In this document: positions 1 to 8,472 of the stretch, in pieces
Position numbering within the stretch: the stretch's first letter is position 1
Layout of the letters: each line of letters begins with the position of its first letter
NCBI GenBank assembly: GCA_041576815.1
Contig: JBFGKE010000003.1
Coordinates: 1-64,000, forward strand
Length of the DNA stretch: 64,000 nt
Direction: 5' to 3'
DNA from: SG8-38 sp041576815
Lineage (GTDB): Bacteria; Myxococcota_A; Polyangia; Polyangiales; Houyiibacteriaceae
Position numbers and translations under genes: made by a program
The notes under the pieces: generated by a model
Seen by the model: only the letters and a program-made list of their open reading frames with translations
The model's database searches: none
Told to the model about the DNA's origin: nothing

Positions 1-117
1 CTGCTCGTCGTGCCCTGCCTCATCGCAACCCTGATGGTCGGCCCGGTCGGTTTGCTTCTCTACGCGGTGCTCCGATTCGCGACCAAAGGCGCGATCGAGC
101 TCGACGAGGCCGAATAG
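1..117 (+). CDS. C-terminal fragment of a membrane protein (ABA4-like/DUF4281-like)
   Basis: Only the last 38 codons are in the window, open from base 1 to a TAG stop at 115-117. The peptide is strongly hydrophobic, with a Pro-Cys-Leu start to one membrane helix, a Gly-Pro-Val-Gly-Leu-Leu-Leu-Tyr segment, then a short polar tail ending in Asp-Glu-Ala-Glu. A helix with PC...GPxGLLLY near the C-terminus resembles the ABA4-like (DUF4281) membrane family, but the fragment is too short to be sure. A good intrinsic terminator follows 13 bases later, which supports this being a real gene end. Confidence 0.4.
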   Translation: MLVVPCLIATLMVGPVGLLLYAVLRFATKGAIELDEAE

Positions 118-130
118 GTCGGCGCCAAAG

Positions 131-166
131 AAAAGGGCCAGCGCCACATCGGCGCCGGCCCCTTTT
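131..166. terminator. bidirectional intrinsic terminator
   Basis: A near-perfect 16-bp inverted repeat (AAAAGGGCCAGCGCC against GGCGCCGGCCCCTTTT) with a 5-base loop has a T-run on either side, so it can stop transcription in both directions. On the plus strand it ends the membrane-protein gene at 117. On the minus strand it lies directly after the candidate structured RNA at 178-335. Confidence 0.7.
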
Positions 167-177
167 AATCAGGACTC

Positions 178-335
178 CCACCAAGGAGGGGAGCTTGCCT
201 ATGGGCTAACTCGCCCGCACCTCCGATGAGAGTCCGATACTAAAACTGTCCATATGCACATTCCTCCCCCGGCAATGCCGGCGCTCTCGGGTCTCTGAGC
301 ACCGTGCCCAGACCACGCGGAGCGTTCCTTGGTGG
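178..335 (-). ncRNA. candidate structured RNA, 6S-like architecture
   Basis: There is no convincing coding frame here, but a perfect 10-bp long-range pairing joins 178-187 (CCACCAAGGA) and 326-335. Inside it, 203-206 can pair with 306-309, then 228-232 with 284-288, with unpaired stretches between, and a 5-bp apical hairpin lies at 269-281. A closing stem, a large internal bubble and an apical stem in about 160 nt is the layout of 6S RNA. The minus strand is preferred because the terminator at 131-166 directly follows its 3' end. On the plus strand, a stretch at 241-263 (TAAAACTG, 8 nt, CACATTC) recalls part of E. coli 6S RNA, so the strand is not settled. Family assignment is an inference from shape only. 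Confidence 0.35.
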
Positions 336-529
336 TTAGACCCTCGGTCATCGAGGGCCGTTTCACGGCAGCGAGTCTCCAAAACCGGAGTTCGCACCAG
401 TGCGGGGCAATCTACCCAACCGCCATCCGCGGCAAGTCGCATTGCAAAGGGGAGATCCCGCTTTGGGGCAACGCCACTCACCCTCTGAAGATAGCGCCTG
501 CGCCCGATCGCGCCAAGTCTGGACCGGTC
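336..529. other. non-coding stretch, nothing recognised
   Basis: This lies between the candidate RNA and the stop codon of the hydrolase gene at 530. It has a few short GC-rich inverted repeats (for example CCTCGGTCATCGAGG) and open frames without start signals or family resemblance. No promoter was identified. Confidence 0.3.
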
Positions 530-1297
530 TCAGAGAAGGAATTCGTCACCAAGCTGCAGAATCTGAAGATTCCGTCCGCGAAGCTCGGCAAGCTCCTTAA
601 GAACGCGTGCTTCGAACGTCGGCTTGATGTGATAGAGCATGATCGGCAGCTCGTCGCCGTGATCGAGCTTCGTCAACTCGGACGCCAAGGTTTCCGGCGT
701 CAGGTGCTTCGAGTCGTCGGCGAGCTTCGCTTCGTCGTTTGGAAACGATACCTCGACCATCAGCGCGCGCAGATCGTCGAGCGCGTTGACGTGCTTCCAG
801 AGCTCATCGGTCGGGCCGGTATCGCCGCCGTACACGAGGCTCGCGCCGTCCTTGCGAACGATGAACGCAGACGTGTCGACGGTGTGGTTGACGAGAACCG
901 GCGTCACCCGATAGCCGCCTACGTCCGCCTCGGCGCCTGGCCGAAGCTCGACGAAGCGCACGGTCGGCCCACCCTTGGCGTCGATCTTGGTGAAGTCGGG
1001 CCAAATGATGTCGTTGAAGAAGTGTGTGCGGAGGGCCGCGATGGTCTCCGGGATGCCTACGATGTCGAGTGTGGAACCACCCTGTTGGCAGCGGTTGTCA
1101 GCGAGGGTCGCGAGGTCCCGTACGTGATCCATGTGCGGGTGACTCACGAGCACCGACTCGATGCGCTCTTGCTCGTCCAGAGAGAGCCCGCTGGTGATCG
1201 CCCCCGCGTCGATCGCGACGGAATCGCCAACGAGAAAGCTCGAGGTGCGATGCTTGGGCGTTTCGCCGCCGTGGCAGCCGAGAACCCTGAGCTGCAT
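530..1297 (-). CDS. metallo-beta-lactamase-fold hydrolase, class II cyclic-nucleotide phosphodiesterase-like
   Basis: The 255-residue protein starts directly with the MBL fold. The metal-binding His-Pro-His-Met-Asp-His motif is at residues 53-58, a VNH segment and a GGDTG motif follow, and a last histidine sits in LYHIKP near the C-terminus. This arrangement matches class II 3',5'-cyclic-nucleotide phosphodiesterases and related MBL enzymes. The ATG shares one base with the TGA stop of the upstream Crp-like gene (TGATG), so translation is probably coupled. Pairing with a cyclic-nucleotide-binding regulator suggests that the substrate may be the regulator's ligand; this is inference. A generic MBL hydrolase such as an RNase Z-like enzyme cannot be excluded. 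Confidence 0.75.
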   Translation of the reverse strand: MQLRVLGCHGGETPKHRTSSFLVGDSVAIDAGAITSGLSLDEQERIESVLVSHPHMDHVRDLATLADNRCQQGGSTLDIVGIPETIAALRTHFFNDIIWPDFTKIDAKGGPTVRFVELRPGAEADVGGYRVTPVLVNHTVDTSAFIVRKDGASLVYGGDTGPTDELWKHVNALDDLRALMVEVSFPNDEAKLADDSKHLTPETLASELTKLDHGDELPIMLYHIKPTFEARVLKELAELRGRNLQILQLGDEFLL

Positions 1298-1923
1298 CAG
1301 CCGGCTCCCGAGTTGCGAACGAAATCGAGAAACTCGCCGAGGCGCGCCCGGTCTTTGACGAGCACGAAACCGCTCGACACCTCGACCACGCCGACGCGGG
1401 TCAGGCGGCGGAGAGCAATGCGCACGTCGTTCCTCTCGACGCCGAGCCGGAGCGCGAGATCACGATCGGTGATGTCGGGCGCGGTCGAGCCTGCGGCGTT
1501 CTCGAGCGTTTCGACGAGCTCGAGGATGACGCGCGCGGTGACGTCATCCTCCATCAACACGTCGATGAAGCGGTTGGCCTGCTCCACGCGTTCGGCGAGC
1601 TGACGAATCATTCGAAGTGCGATCTCGCCCGTGCCGGCGATCATGCTCTGGAGCTTGTCGGCAGGGACCCGCAGCAACTCGGCCTCTTCGAGCACCTCGG
1701 CGGTCGCCGATCTCGGGCGGCCCGTCACGACCGCCATCTCGCCGAAGAAGTCTCCCGGGCCGAGGGTCGTCACGACGCGCTTGCGGCCCTGGGACTCTTT
1801 CAAGAGCCGGACCTTGCCCGCGCGGATGACGTACATCGAGCTTCCGGCGTCGCCCTGGCGAAACACGGTCGCGCCCCCCGAAAGACGAACGCCAAACTTC
1901 TCAGCCAACGACTGACCCGCCAT
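1297..1923 (-). CDS. Crp/Fnr family cyclic-nucleotide-binding transcription regulator
   Basis: The 208-residue protein has an N-terminal cyclic-nucleotide-binding barrel: FRQGDAGSSMYVI, then LGPGDFFGEMA, then GRPRSATAEV, the last being the phosphate-binding cassette. A long helix and a C-terminal winged-helix DNA-binding region around residues 140-205 follow. The ATG at 1923 is chosen because the GAGGGGG ribosome site lies just upstream and the family homology begins there; the frame stays open further upstream. It is divergent from cardiolipin synthase (start 2000) and coupled to the downstream phosphodiesterase-like gene. The Arg-Ser-Ala-Thr cassette suggests real cyclic-nucleotide binding, but cAMP versus cGMP cannot be decided. 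Confidence 0.85.
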   Translation of the reverse strand: MAGQSLAEKFGVRLSGGATVFRQGDAGSSMYVIRAGKVRLLKESQGRKRVVTTLGPGDFFGEMAVVTGRPRSATAEVLEEAELLRVPADKLQSMIAGTGEIALRMIRQLAERVEQANRFIDVLMEDDVTARVILELVETLENAAGSTAPDITDRDLALRLGVERNDVRIALRRLTRVGVVEVSSGFVLVKDRARLGEFLDFVRNSGAG

Positions 1924-1999
1924 ACCCCCTCGATTCAATGTACCCCGCTCGGAAGTCGACCGCCAGACTTGGAGGCCGTAATCTCCAGCCCGAGCCCTG

Positions 2000-3460
2000 A
2001 TGTACGTCGACTGGCAGCAAGTGCAGGCGCTCTCGCCCTGGTTGGGTGTCGCCCTCGACGTGTTGCTCGCGGCTGTCGCCTCGGCACACGTGATCTTGAA
2101 CAAGAGCGACACCCGGTCGGCCACGGGCTGGGTGGGGTTGATTTGGCTCGTGCCTTTCGTCGGGGCGCTTCTCTACGTCTTTTTGGGAATCAATCGCGTT
2201 CAGCGGCGAGCCAAGGTGCTGAAAGCGGGGGCAACCGACTACAGCGTTCCACTCGACGATGCGCCGAGGTCGCCGGCGGCACTCGACCGCGAGCTCGGGA
2301 GCGATCGCGCGCGCCTGGTCGAGCTCGCCCGTGTAGTCGGCAACGTGACGCAGCGGCCTCTGCTCGTGGGCAACCACGTGGAGATGCTCATCGACGGCGA
2401 CGAAGCGTTTCCAGCGATGATCGACGCCATCCGCAACGCACGCGTGTCGGTGACCATGGTGAGCTACATCTTCGAAGCGAAGGGCATCGGCGCGGACTTC
2501 ATCGACGCGCTGGCCGACGCACGCGCCCGCGGGGTCGAGGTTCGTGTGTTGACCGATGACGTCGGGGCTCGGTACGCCCGCCCGAGAATTCATCGGGTGC
2601 TGCGGAAGCGGGGCGTGCCGGTGGCGCAGTTTCTTCCGGCGCTCTTGCCGAGAACCGTGGCTCACTTCAACTTGCGCAACCATTGCAAGATCTTGGTGGT
2701 CGACGGCCGTCTTGGTTTCACAGGCGGGATGAACATCCGGCAGGGGTCGGTGATCGCTTCGAAGCCGAAGAATCCGACGCGCGATCTTCACTTCAGCGTC
2801 GTCGGCCCCGTGGTCGCGCAGCTTCAGGAAACGTTCGCGAGCGATTGGGCGTTCACGACCGGCGAGAAGCTCGTTGGCACGCGATGGTTTCCCGAGCTCG
2901 AGCCTCGAGGCGAGACGCTCGCACGCGGGATCACCGACGGACCCGACCAGAACATCGACAAGCTGCATTGGGTGTTTCTCGCCGCGATCGGAGCTGCGCG
3001 CCGATCGATTCGAATCGTGACGCCGTATTTCCTGCCAGAGATCGTGCTAACAAAGGCGCTCCACTTGGCCGCGCAGCGTGGCATCGACGTCGACATCATC
3101 GTGCCGGAGGCCGGGAACCTTCCGTTCGTCCGGTGGGCGATGTGGGGGAACTATCCACAGGTTCTACAGGAGGGGGTTCGCATTTGGCTCGTGCCGCCGC
3201 CATTCGACCATTCGAAGCTGATGGTCGTCGATGGGTACTGGTGCACGTTTGGGTCGTCGAACTGGGACCCGCGCAGCCTGCGGCTGAACTTCGAGTTCAA
3301 TGTCGAATGCTACGACGAAGAGCTCGGTGCGAGACTCGATGAACATGCCCGGAGCCGGCTCGTCGGGGCGAGGCAGCTGACGACCGAGGAGCTCGAGAGT
3401 CGGCACCTCGCGAGGAAGATCCGCGACGGAACTGCGCGGCTGATGAAACCCTACCTTTGA
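2000..3460 (+). CDS. cls: cardiolipin synthase (phospholipase D family)
   Basis: The 486-residue protein has two N-terminal membrane helices (about residues 10-60, ending in a VPFVGALLYVFLG segment) and two phospholipase D domains. The catalytic HxK(x)4D motifs are HCKILVVDG near residue 228 and HSKLMVVDG near residue 404, each followed by the family's G(G/S)xN signature. Bacterial enzymes of this type condense two phosphatidylglycerol molecules into cardiolipin and glycerol at the inner membrane. Length is normal for ClsA-type enzymes. It is divergent from the Crp-like gene, and its stop overlaps by 10 bases the stop of the convergent glycosyltransferase gene at 3451. Confidence 0.9.
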   Translation: MYVDWQQVQALSPWLGVALDVLLAAVASAHVILNKSDTRSATGWVGLIWLVPFVGALLYVFLGINRVQRRAKVLKAGATDYSVPLDDAPRSPAALDRELGSDRARLVELARVVGNVTQRPLLVGNHVEMLIDGDEAFPAMIDAIRNARVSVTMVSYIFEAKGIGADFIDALADARARGVEVRVLTDDVGARYARPRIHRVLRKRGVPVAQFLPALLPRTVAHFNLRNHCKILVVDGRLGFTGGMNIRQGSVIASKPKNPTRDLHFSVVGPVVAQLQETFASDWAFTTGEKLVGTRWFPELEPRGETLARGITDGPDQNIDKLHWVFLAAIGAARRSIRIVTPYFLPEIVLTKALHLAAQRGIDVDIIVPEAGNLPFVRWAMWGNYPQVLQEGVRIWLVPPPFDHSKLMVVDGYWCTFGSSNWDPRSLRLNFEFNVECYDEELGARLDEHARSRLVGARQLTTEELESRHLARKIRDGTARLMKPYL

Positions 3461-4122
3461 GGGGGGATCAGCCGGGCAAGACACCGCGCCGTCGATGGGG
3501 CCGCCCCGGGGTGGACCGAAAGATGCGCGCGAAGGACGTCCAAGTCCTCGGGCTCGTCGATATCGTACCAAGGTGAGATGATCGACGCGGCACCGGGCGC
3601 GTTGGCCCGCAGAGTATCGTCGAACGCATGAGGCGTCGACCAGCGAACGCCCTCGAAGCTCGGGCGCGTGCCCCGCGACGCGCCGACCGCGTAGTAGCCG
3701 CCATCACTTGCGGGGCCCAAGGTCAGCGGCGCGCGGTCCAGGGCATTGAATGCCGCGACGACCAGCGCGATGGGGAGCGTCGGCGCGTCGCTTCCGATGA
3801 CGACGACGCGCTCGTAGTCCCGAAGCCCATGGTCGAACGCTTGGTCAAGGCGCACCCCGAGGTCCCCGGCCGGTTGCGGAACGGGCGTGGCGCCGATGCG
3901 GGACGCCCACTCCGCGACGTCTCGGCTCTCGATGGATGTTGCCCAAAGCGCTAGATCGATGCGGCCGAGCGCACGGACGCGCTCGCAGAGGCCGAGTGTG
4001 TCGTCGACGAATGCACGATAGAGCGCCGTTGCGCCCTGCTCCCCCAGTCGACCTGCGAGCCGCGTCTTGACCTCGCCTGATTCCGGCGGCCGCACGAAGA
4101 CGGCAAGCTGCGCTAGCGCCAT
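3451..4122 (-). CDS. TIGR04282-type (DUF2064) nucleotidyl/glycosyltransferase-fold protein
   Basis: The 223-residue protein starts with LAVFVRPPESGEVKTRL, which matches the glycine-poor start of DUF2064/TIGR04282 proteins. It continues with VVVIGSDAPTLP and LTLGPASDGGYYAVG, the GSDxP and DGGYY motifs of this GT-A-like family. The ATG at 4122 is chosen because homology begins at the next residues; the frame continues upstream as antisense-free overlap with the neighbouring gene. It overlaps the upstream glycosyltransferase by 10 bases, so both are in one operon. In other genomes this pair is annotated with arsenosugar or related glycolipid synthesis, but the substrate here is unknown. Confidence 0.75.
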   Translation of the reverse strand: MALAQLAVFVRPPESGEVKTRLAGRLGEQGATALYRAFVDDTLGLCERVRALGRIDLALWATSIESRDVAEWASRIGATPVPQPAGDLGVRLDQAFDHGLRDYERVVVIGSDAPTLPIALVVAAFNALDRAPLTLGPASDGGYYAVGASRGTRPSFEGVRWSTPHAFDDTLRANAPGAASIISPWYDIDEPEDLDVLRAHLSVHPGAAPSTARCLARLIPPQR

Positions 4123-4796
4123 GCGTAGCGCCCTAGCAGCCAGAGGATCTTGGCGCCCGCGCCCACCGATCCGCGCACCGTGCCGCTGACTTTGGAAACA
4201 CCGATGCGCCGGCGATACGAGACAGGCACCTCGTGGTGGCGCACCCCTCGCCGCGCGGCCTTGATCTGCATCTCGACGGTCCAGCCGTAGTTGCGGTCCT
4301 TCATGCCGAGGCTCCGCAGGGTCTCCCAACGGATCGCGCGGAACGGGCCGAGGTCCGTGTAGGTGGCATCGTAGAGGAATCGAAGCGCCGTACACGCGAT
4401 CACGTTGCCCACGCGCTGCTGCGGGCTGAGGGCGCCCTGTTCCTGTCGGCCGCGTGCCCGGGAGCCGACCACGAGGTCTGCATAGCCCTGCACGATCGGG
4501 TCGATCAAAAGAGGAAGCTCGGTGGGGTGGTCGCTGTAGTCTCCGTCGACGAACACCACGATGGCGGGGGGATCGGCAGCCAGATGATCGAGCGCCTTGA
4601 GGCAAGCTGCGCCGTAGCCCCGCTCCCCTTCGCGCACGACTTCGGCGCCGTGCTCCCGTGCGATGGTTCCGGTGCGATCGGTCGAGCCGTTGTCGGCGAC
4701 GATGACTCGGCGAACGAGCGAGCGCGGAATCTCGCGAAGCACGAAGGGAAGGGCGGCCTCTTCGTTGAGCGCCGGAATGATGACATCGACGATCAA
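4113..4796 (-). CDS. family 2 glycosyltransferase (dolichol-phosphate-mannose-synthase-like)
   Basis: The 227-residue protein has the GT2 nucleotide-binding start VDVIIPALNEE, then VIVADNGSTDRT, and the metal-binding FVDGDYSDHP motif. It has no large C-terminal membrane region, so it resembles soluble polyprenyl-phosphate glycosyltransferases. It probably transfers a sugar from a nucleotide donor to a lipid or small acceptor at the membrane. It is the first gene of a two-gene operon with the DUF2064 protein, which starts inside its last codons. A palindromic repeat lies just upstream at 4804-4822. Confidence 0.8.
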   Translation of the reverse strand: MIVDVIIPALNEEAALPFVLREIPRSLVRRVIVADNGSTDRTGTIAREHGAEVVREGERGYGAACLKALDHLAADPPAIVVFVDGDYSDHPTELPLLIDPIVQGYADLVVGSRARGRQEQGALSPQQRVGNVIACTALRFLYDATYTDLGPFRAIRWETLRSLGMKDRNYGWTVEMQIKAARRGVRHHEVPVSYRRRIGVSKVSGTVRGSVGAGAKILWLLGRYAWR

Positions 4797-4803
4797 ATTA
4801 TAT

Positions 4804-4822
4804 AGGGGACAGTCCCCTTTTT
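4804..4822. repeat. GGGGACAGTCCCC palindrome, copy 1
   Basis: AGGGGACAGTCCCCT followed by five T residues lies between rpsD (stop 4827) and the glycosyltransferase start (4796). It is one of five near-identical copies in this window, always between genes. On the plus strand the hairpin plus T-run would also work as an intrinsic terminator. Confidence 0.75.
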
Positions 4823-4826
4823 CGGC

Positions 4827-5447
4827 CTAGAGGCGCTTGGAGTAGTACTCGATGACGAGGTCGATCTCGAGGGGGAAGGGGACGGAGTCGACCTTGGGGA
4901 GGCTCTTGACGGTGGCTTCCTTTTTGGCCTCGTCGAATTCGATCCAGTCGGGACGGGCGATACGAACGTCTTCGAGCGCAGCGTCGACCGATGCGAGGTT
5001 CGCACTGCGCTGTCGGAGCCCAATCACATCGCCTTCGCGCACACGATAGGATGGAATGTCGAGCCGCTTCCCATTGACGAGAAAGTGACCGTGACAGACG
5101 AGCTGCCGCGCAGCGGGAATCGTCGGCGCGAAGCCGGCGCGAAACACGACGTTGTCGAGGCGGCGCTCGAGGAGCTCGAGCAGCTTGTCACCGGACGGCT
5201 CCTTGCTGTGCACCGCTTCGCGGTATAGCCGCATGAACTGGCCTTCGTTGAGCCCGTAGTTGAAGCGCAGCTTTTGCTTTTCGAGAAGCTGCTTTTTGAA
5301 GTCGCTCATCTTGCGGCGCCGCGCCGACTTCGGGCCGTGGACGCCGGGCGGATACGGCCGATCCCACATGCTCTTGCGCGAAAGCCCCGGCAGATCGATG
5401 CCGAGCGCTCGCATGCGCTTTACTCGTGGTCCTGTATATCGAGACAT
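4827..5447 (-). CDS. rpsD: 30S ribosomal protein S4
   Basis: The 206-residue protein matches S4 along its whole length: MSRYTGPRVKRMRALG start, PPGVHG, KQKLRFNYGLNEGQF, then the S4 RNA-binding domain (ERRLDNVVFRAGFAPTI to HGHFLVNGKR), ending SKRL. S4 binds 16S rRNA early in 30S assembly. The N-terminal zinc-binding cysteines seen in some S4 proteins are absent. The gene stands alone and not beside rpsK/rpoA as in the classical alpha operon. Its start faces rimO, with a 159-bp gap between. Confidence 0.97.
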   Translation of the reverse strand: MSRYTGPRVKRMRALGIDLPGLSRKSMWDRPYPPGVHGPKSARRRKMSDFKKQLLEKQKLRFNYGLNEGQFMRLYREAVHSKEPSGDKLLELLERRLDNVVFRAGFAPTIPAARQLVCHGHFLVNGKRLDIPSYRVREGDVIGLRQRSANLASVDAALEDVRIARPDWIEFDEAKKEATVKSLPKVDSVPFPLEIDLVIEYYSKRL

Positions 5448-5606
5448 TGACTAGGCTCCTGGCGCGAAATCCCTCGCCTTTTTTGGGAGTCACGCGAGGC
5501 CGGCCTTATACGGCAATCTCCCCCGGAGGCAAATCGAGCGGGAATCCCGCCTCGGACGGCCGCTAGCCGGGTAGCCGCTCCGGCCAATTCCCGGTAGGCC
5601 GGGCGG

Positions 5607-7013
5607 GTGGAGAGTCGCCGGACCATTCATTTCGTGTCCCTCGGTTGCGCGAAAAACAGGGTCGATACCGAGGTCATGCTCGGCGTGAGCGGCCAATCCG
5701 GCTTCGAGATCGTGCAGGACCCCGCCGGGGCGGAGGTGATCGTGATCACCACCTGCGGGTTGATCGGGCCCGCCAAGGAGGAGTCGGTCGAAACCATCCT
5801 CGAGATGAGCGCTCACAAGGCGCGCGGCACCTGCGAGAAGCTCGTGGTCGCCGGCTGTCTCTCGCAGCGCTACCCGGACGAGCTCGCGACGGAGCTCCCC
5901 GAGGTGGACCACTTTCTCGGCTCGAGCGACATGCTGAAGCTTCGCGAGGTGCTCCGCGGCAAGCCGGATCGAATGCTCGTCGGCAATCCGGCGCACTACA
6001 CGATGCGGGCCGACGACCCACGCGTGCTCACCGGCCAGACCCACCGCGCGTTCGTCAAGATCGCCGAGGGCTGCAACCGCCAGTGCAGCTTTTGTGCGAT
6101 CCCGTCGTTTCGCGGCTCTCAGCGCTCTCGGCCGCTCGACGACCTCGTTCGCGAAGCCGATGCTCTGGCCGCCGCTGGGGTGGTCGAGCTCAACCTGATC
6201 AGTCAAGACACGATCGCGTACGGACGCGATCTTCCGGAGCGCCCCTCTCTCTCCGAGCTGCTCACGGCGCTCGGAGACGTCGACGGCATTCGGTGGGTGC
6301 GGGCGCACTACCTCTACCCCGAAACCCTCACCGACGGGCTGATCGAGGTGCTCTCCCAGCACGAAAAGGTGTTGCCGTACGTCGACATGCCACTTCAGCA
6401 TGCGTCGGACACGATGCTTCGACTGATGCGGCGGGGTCATGGAGGCGAGCGTATGTACAAGCTCGTCGAGCGTTTGCGAAGAGCGATTCCCGACCTGGTG
6501 TTTCGAACGACCTTCATCGTGGGGCATCCGGGCGAGACCGATGCCGATTTCGAAGAGCTCCGAAGCTTCGTCGAGTGGGCCGGGCTCGATCACGTCGGCG
6601 TGTTTCTCTATTCACCGGAGGACGGGACGCGGAGTGTGGAGCTCGAAGGCGCCGTTGCGCCCGAGGTCGCCGAAGAACGGCGGCAAACGCTCATGGAAAC
6701 GCAGCGTCCGATCAGCCGCGAGCGCATGGAGCTGCGAATCGGCACCGAGCTCGATGTGCTGGTCGAGGGAGTCAGCGACGAAAGCGAGTTTCTTTTGCAA
6801 GGCCGATGGTGGGGGCAGGCCCCGGAAGTCGACGGAAGCGTCTATCTCGCAAACGGCACCGCCGATGCCGGCGAGATCCGCCGTGTACTGGTGACAGACG
6901 CCTCGGATTACGATCTGATGGCCGACTTCATCGATGGAACGGGCAGCCGCGACGCGCCGCCAGACGCAAAAGATCCACGGCCGCTCAAAGTTAAGCTACG
7001 AACGCTAACGTGA
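5607..7013 (+). CDS. rimO: ribosomal protein S12 methylthiotransferase RimO
   Basis: The 468-residue protein has the three parts of RimO. The N-terminal UPF0004 domain supplies cysteines in SLGCAKNRVD, TTCGLIGPAKEES and VVAGCLSQRY for one 4Fe-4S cluster. The radical-SAM core has CNRQCSFCAIP, and a C-terminal TRAM-like domain follows. The enzyme methylthiolates an aspartate of S12. The start is GTG at 5607, chosen because the homology starts within ten residues. It ends with a GTGA overlap with the next lipoprotein gene, so the two are probably co-transcribed. Confidence 0.93.
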   Translation: MESRRTIHFVSLGCAKNRVDTEVMLGVSGQSGFEIVQDPAGAEVIVITTCGLIGPAKEESVETILEMSAHKARGTCEKLVVAGCLSQRYPDELATELPEVDHFLGSSDMLKLREVLRGKPDRMLVGNPAHYTMRADDPRVLTGQTHRAFVKIAEGCNRQCSFCAIPSFRGSQRSRPLDDLVREADALAAAGVVELNLISQDTIAYGRDLPERPSLSELLTALGDVDGIRWVRAHYLYPETLTDGLIEVLSQHEKVLPYVDMPLQHASDTMLRLMRRGHGGERMYKLVERLRRAIPDLVFRTTFIVGHPGETDADFEELRSFVEWAGLDHVGVFLYSPEDGTRSVELEGAVAPEVAEERRQTLMETQRPISRERMELRIGTELDVLVEGVSDESEFLLQGRWWGQAPEVDGSVYLANGTADAGEIRRVLVTDASDYDLMADFIDGTGSRDAPPDAKDPRPLKVKLRTLT

Positions 7014-7738
7014 AGTGGTTTGGGCTGGCTCTGCTGCTCGCCTCGCTCGGCGGTCTCATCGGCTGCGCGACGGCGATGCCGGCGATGAGCGGCGCATCGA
7101 CGACACCCGAGAACCGAACCGACATCGGGCTCGGCGGCGCGGCGCGGGTCCCACTCGGCGATCTGCGGAACCCGGGCGTGCTCGATCCGGCGGAGTCCCA
7201 ATACCGCTACGCCGCTGACGCTGGCGGTGTGGTTCCGATGGCATACGGCCGCTACGGAATCGCCCCGCGCTGGGACCTCGGTCTCATGGTTGCGGGCACG
7301 ACCGTTCGCGCCGAGGCGCGCTACGAGCGGGTGCTGCGCTCGGGGACGACGCGGTCGAGCCTGGTGGTGGGCCTTGCGCCGTTCGGCGGATGGATTCCGG
7401 ACCGTGACGACGCGGGCACCGGCGGCCGCGTCGGCTTCGAGGTGCCGTTCGTCTACGGTGTCGAGATCGGTGGAGTGTACGAGCTCTGGATCGGCGCGCG
7501 GGCCAGCGGCGAGGCGGTCTTCGGGGACTTTCGAATCGCGGGGTCGGCTGCGCGGGCCAGCGGAGGAGGCCTTCGAGTCGGACCGCTGATCGGGATGGCA
7601 CTCGGGATTCGACGCATCCACGTGCTCGTCGAGCTCACCACGGCGTACGAGCGCTGGTTCATCGATCATGGCGGCACGTCGCTCGACCGCGGCGGCTTCG
7701 TGCTCATCCCCGGTTTCGGGGTGCGGCTTCGTTTTTGA
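7010..7738 (+). CDS. predicted lipoprotein, beta-rich, unknown function
   Basis: The 242-residue product has a lipoprotein signal (hydrophobic stretch then LIGC at about residue 19). The rest has many alternating glycine/aromatic strands (RYGIAPRWDLGLMVAG, VPFVYGVEIGGVYELWIG) and ends in VRLRF, typical of outer-membrane barrel-like or periplasmic beta proteins. The GTG start overlaps the rimO stop. I do not recognise a family; no catalytic motif is visible. Confidence 0.65.
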   Translation: MKWFGLALLLASLGGLIGCATAMPAMSGASTTPENRTDIGLGGAARVPLGDLRNPGVLDPAESQYRYAADAGGVVPMAYGRYGIAPRWDLGLMVAGTTVRAEARYERVLRSGTTRSSLVVGLAPFGGWIPDRDDAGTGGRVGFEVPFVYGVEIGGVYELWIGARASGEAVFGDFRIAGSAARASGGGLRVGPLIGMALGIRRIHVLVELTTAYERWFIDHGGTSLDRGGFVLIPGFGVRLRF

Positions 7739-7740
7739 GG

Positions 7741-8316
7741 CTACGCGGGCTTCGGCCGACGGGAGCGCCTCTTCTTGTTCTTGGTCCTCGGCGTCGGCGC
7801 AGGCTGCGGCCGGTCTCCGCGAAGGAGGTTTCCGACGAACGCCCCCATCAGCGCCATCATCGTCGCCATCAACACGCCGAGCACGTACGCCCCGGGCGAC
7901 AACTGATAGACGTCCGCGATGCTCGAGAGGTAGACCATGGTCGGGATGGCTGCGAGAAAGCCTCCGACCGGCGGCTCGAGGAAGTTCTTGCCGGGCGACA
8001 GGTAGTTGATCGCGGCCGCACCGAGGAACCAAAGGCCGATGGTGATCACGATGCCTGCAAACCCCTGCGGGTCGTACGTCGCTACGATCAGAGGAAGCAG
8101 CGCAAGTGCGAGCGCAGCAAGCAGAAGAAGAAGCCCAAACGAGATGAACACCCAGCGGATCTCGAATTCGTCCGGCTGATGGCGTCGCGCGTAGAGCTCT
8201 TCCTCGGTGAGCTCCGCTGCAAGCTCCGAAAGCCGCGCCCCGCACGAGCGGCAGCGCTCCGCATCTCTTGCGTTCCCCGCGCCACATACGTGGCATTCGA
8301 TCTCGACGGTCGCCAT
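7741..8316 (-). CDS. zinc-ribbon membrane protein, unknown function
   Basis: The 191-residue protein begins with a zinc ribbon (CHVCGAGNARDAERCRSCG, two CxxC pairs, residues 8-26) followed by an acidic linker. Four hydrophobic helices lie between about residues 55 and 165, and the C-terminus is very basic (KNKKRRSRRPKP). Membrane proteins with a short N-terminal zinc ribbon are widespread but mostly uncharacterised. Its stop is 3 bases from the convergent lipoprotein gene end. Confidence 0.65.
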   Translation of the reverse strand: MATVEIECHVCGAGNARDAERCRSCGARLSELAAELTEEELYARRHQPDEFEIRWVFISFGLLLLLAALALALLPLIVATYDPQGFAGIVITIGLWFLGAAAINYLSPGKNFLEPPVGGFLAAIPTMVYLSSIADVYQLSPGAYVLGVLMATMMALMGAFVGNLLRGDRPQPAPTPRTKNKKRRSRRPKPA

Positions 8317-8405
8317 GTCTCCCTCCCGACGCGCGCTTCCGAGCGCATTGTCTACGGCGGGCCGCCGGAGCGCAACTGCTCGACCATACGGGGGAATCCG
8401 CGCAC

Positions 8406-8433
8406 TTGACGCGGGTGAGCGGGGGGCTACCTT
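8406..8433 (+). promoter_or_regulatory. possible sigma-70 promoter of aspS
   Basis: TTGACG (8406-8411), a 16-base spacer and TACCTT (8428-8433) lie 39 bases before the aspS start. The same TTGACG-N16-TACyTT shape is found before clpB. The -10 element is a weak match. Confidence 0.35.
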
Positions 8434-8472
8434 CCCGCACCGCCCGCAAAATCGGGCTGAAGGAGGCCTGCG

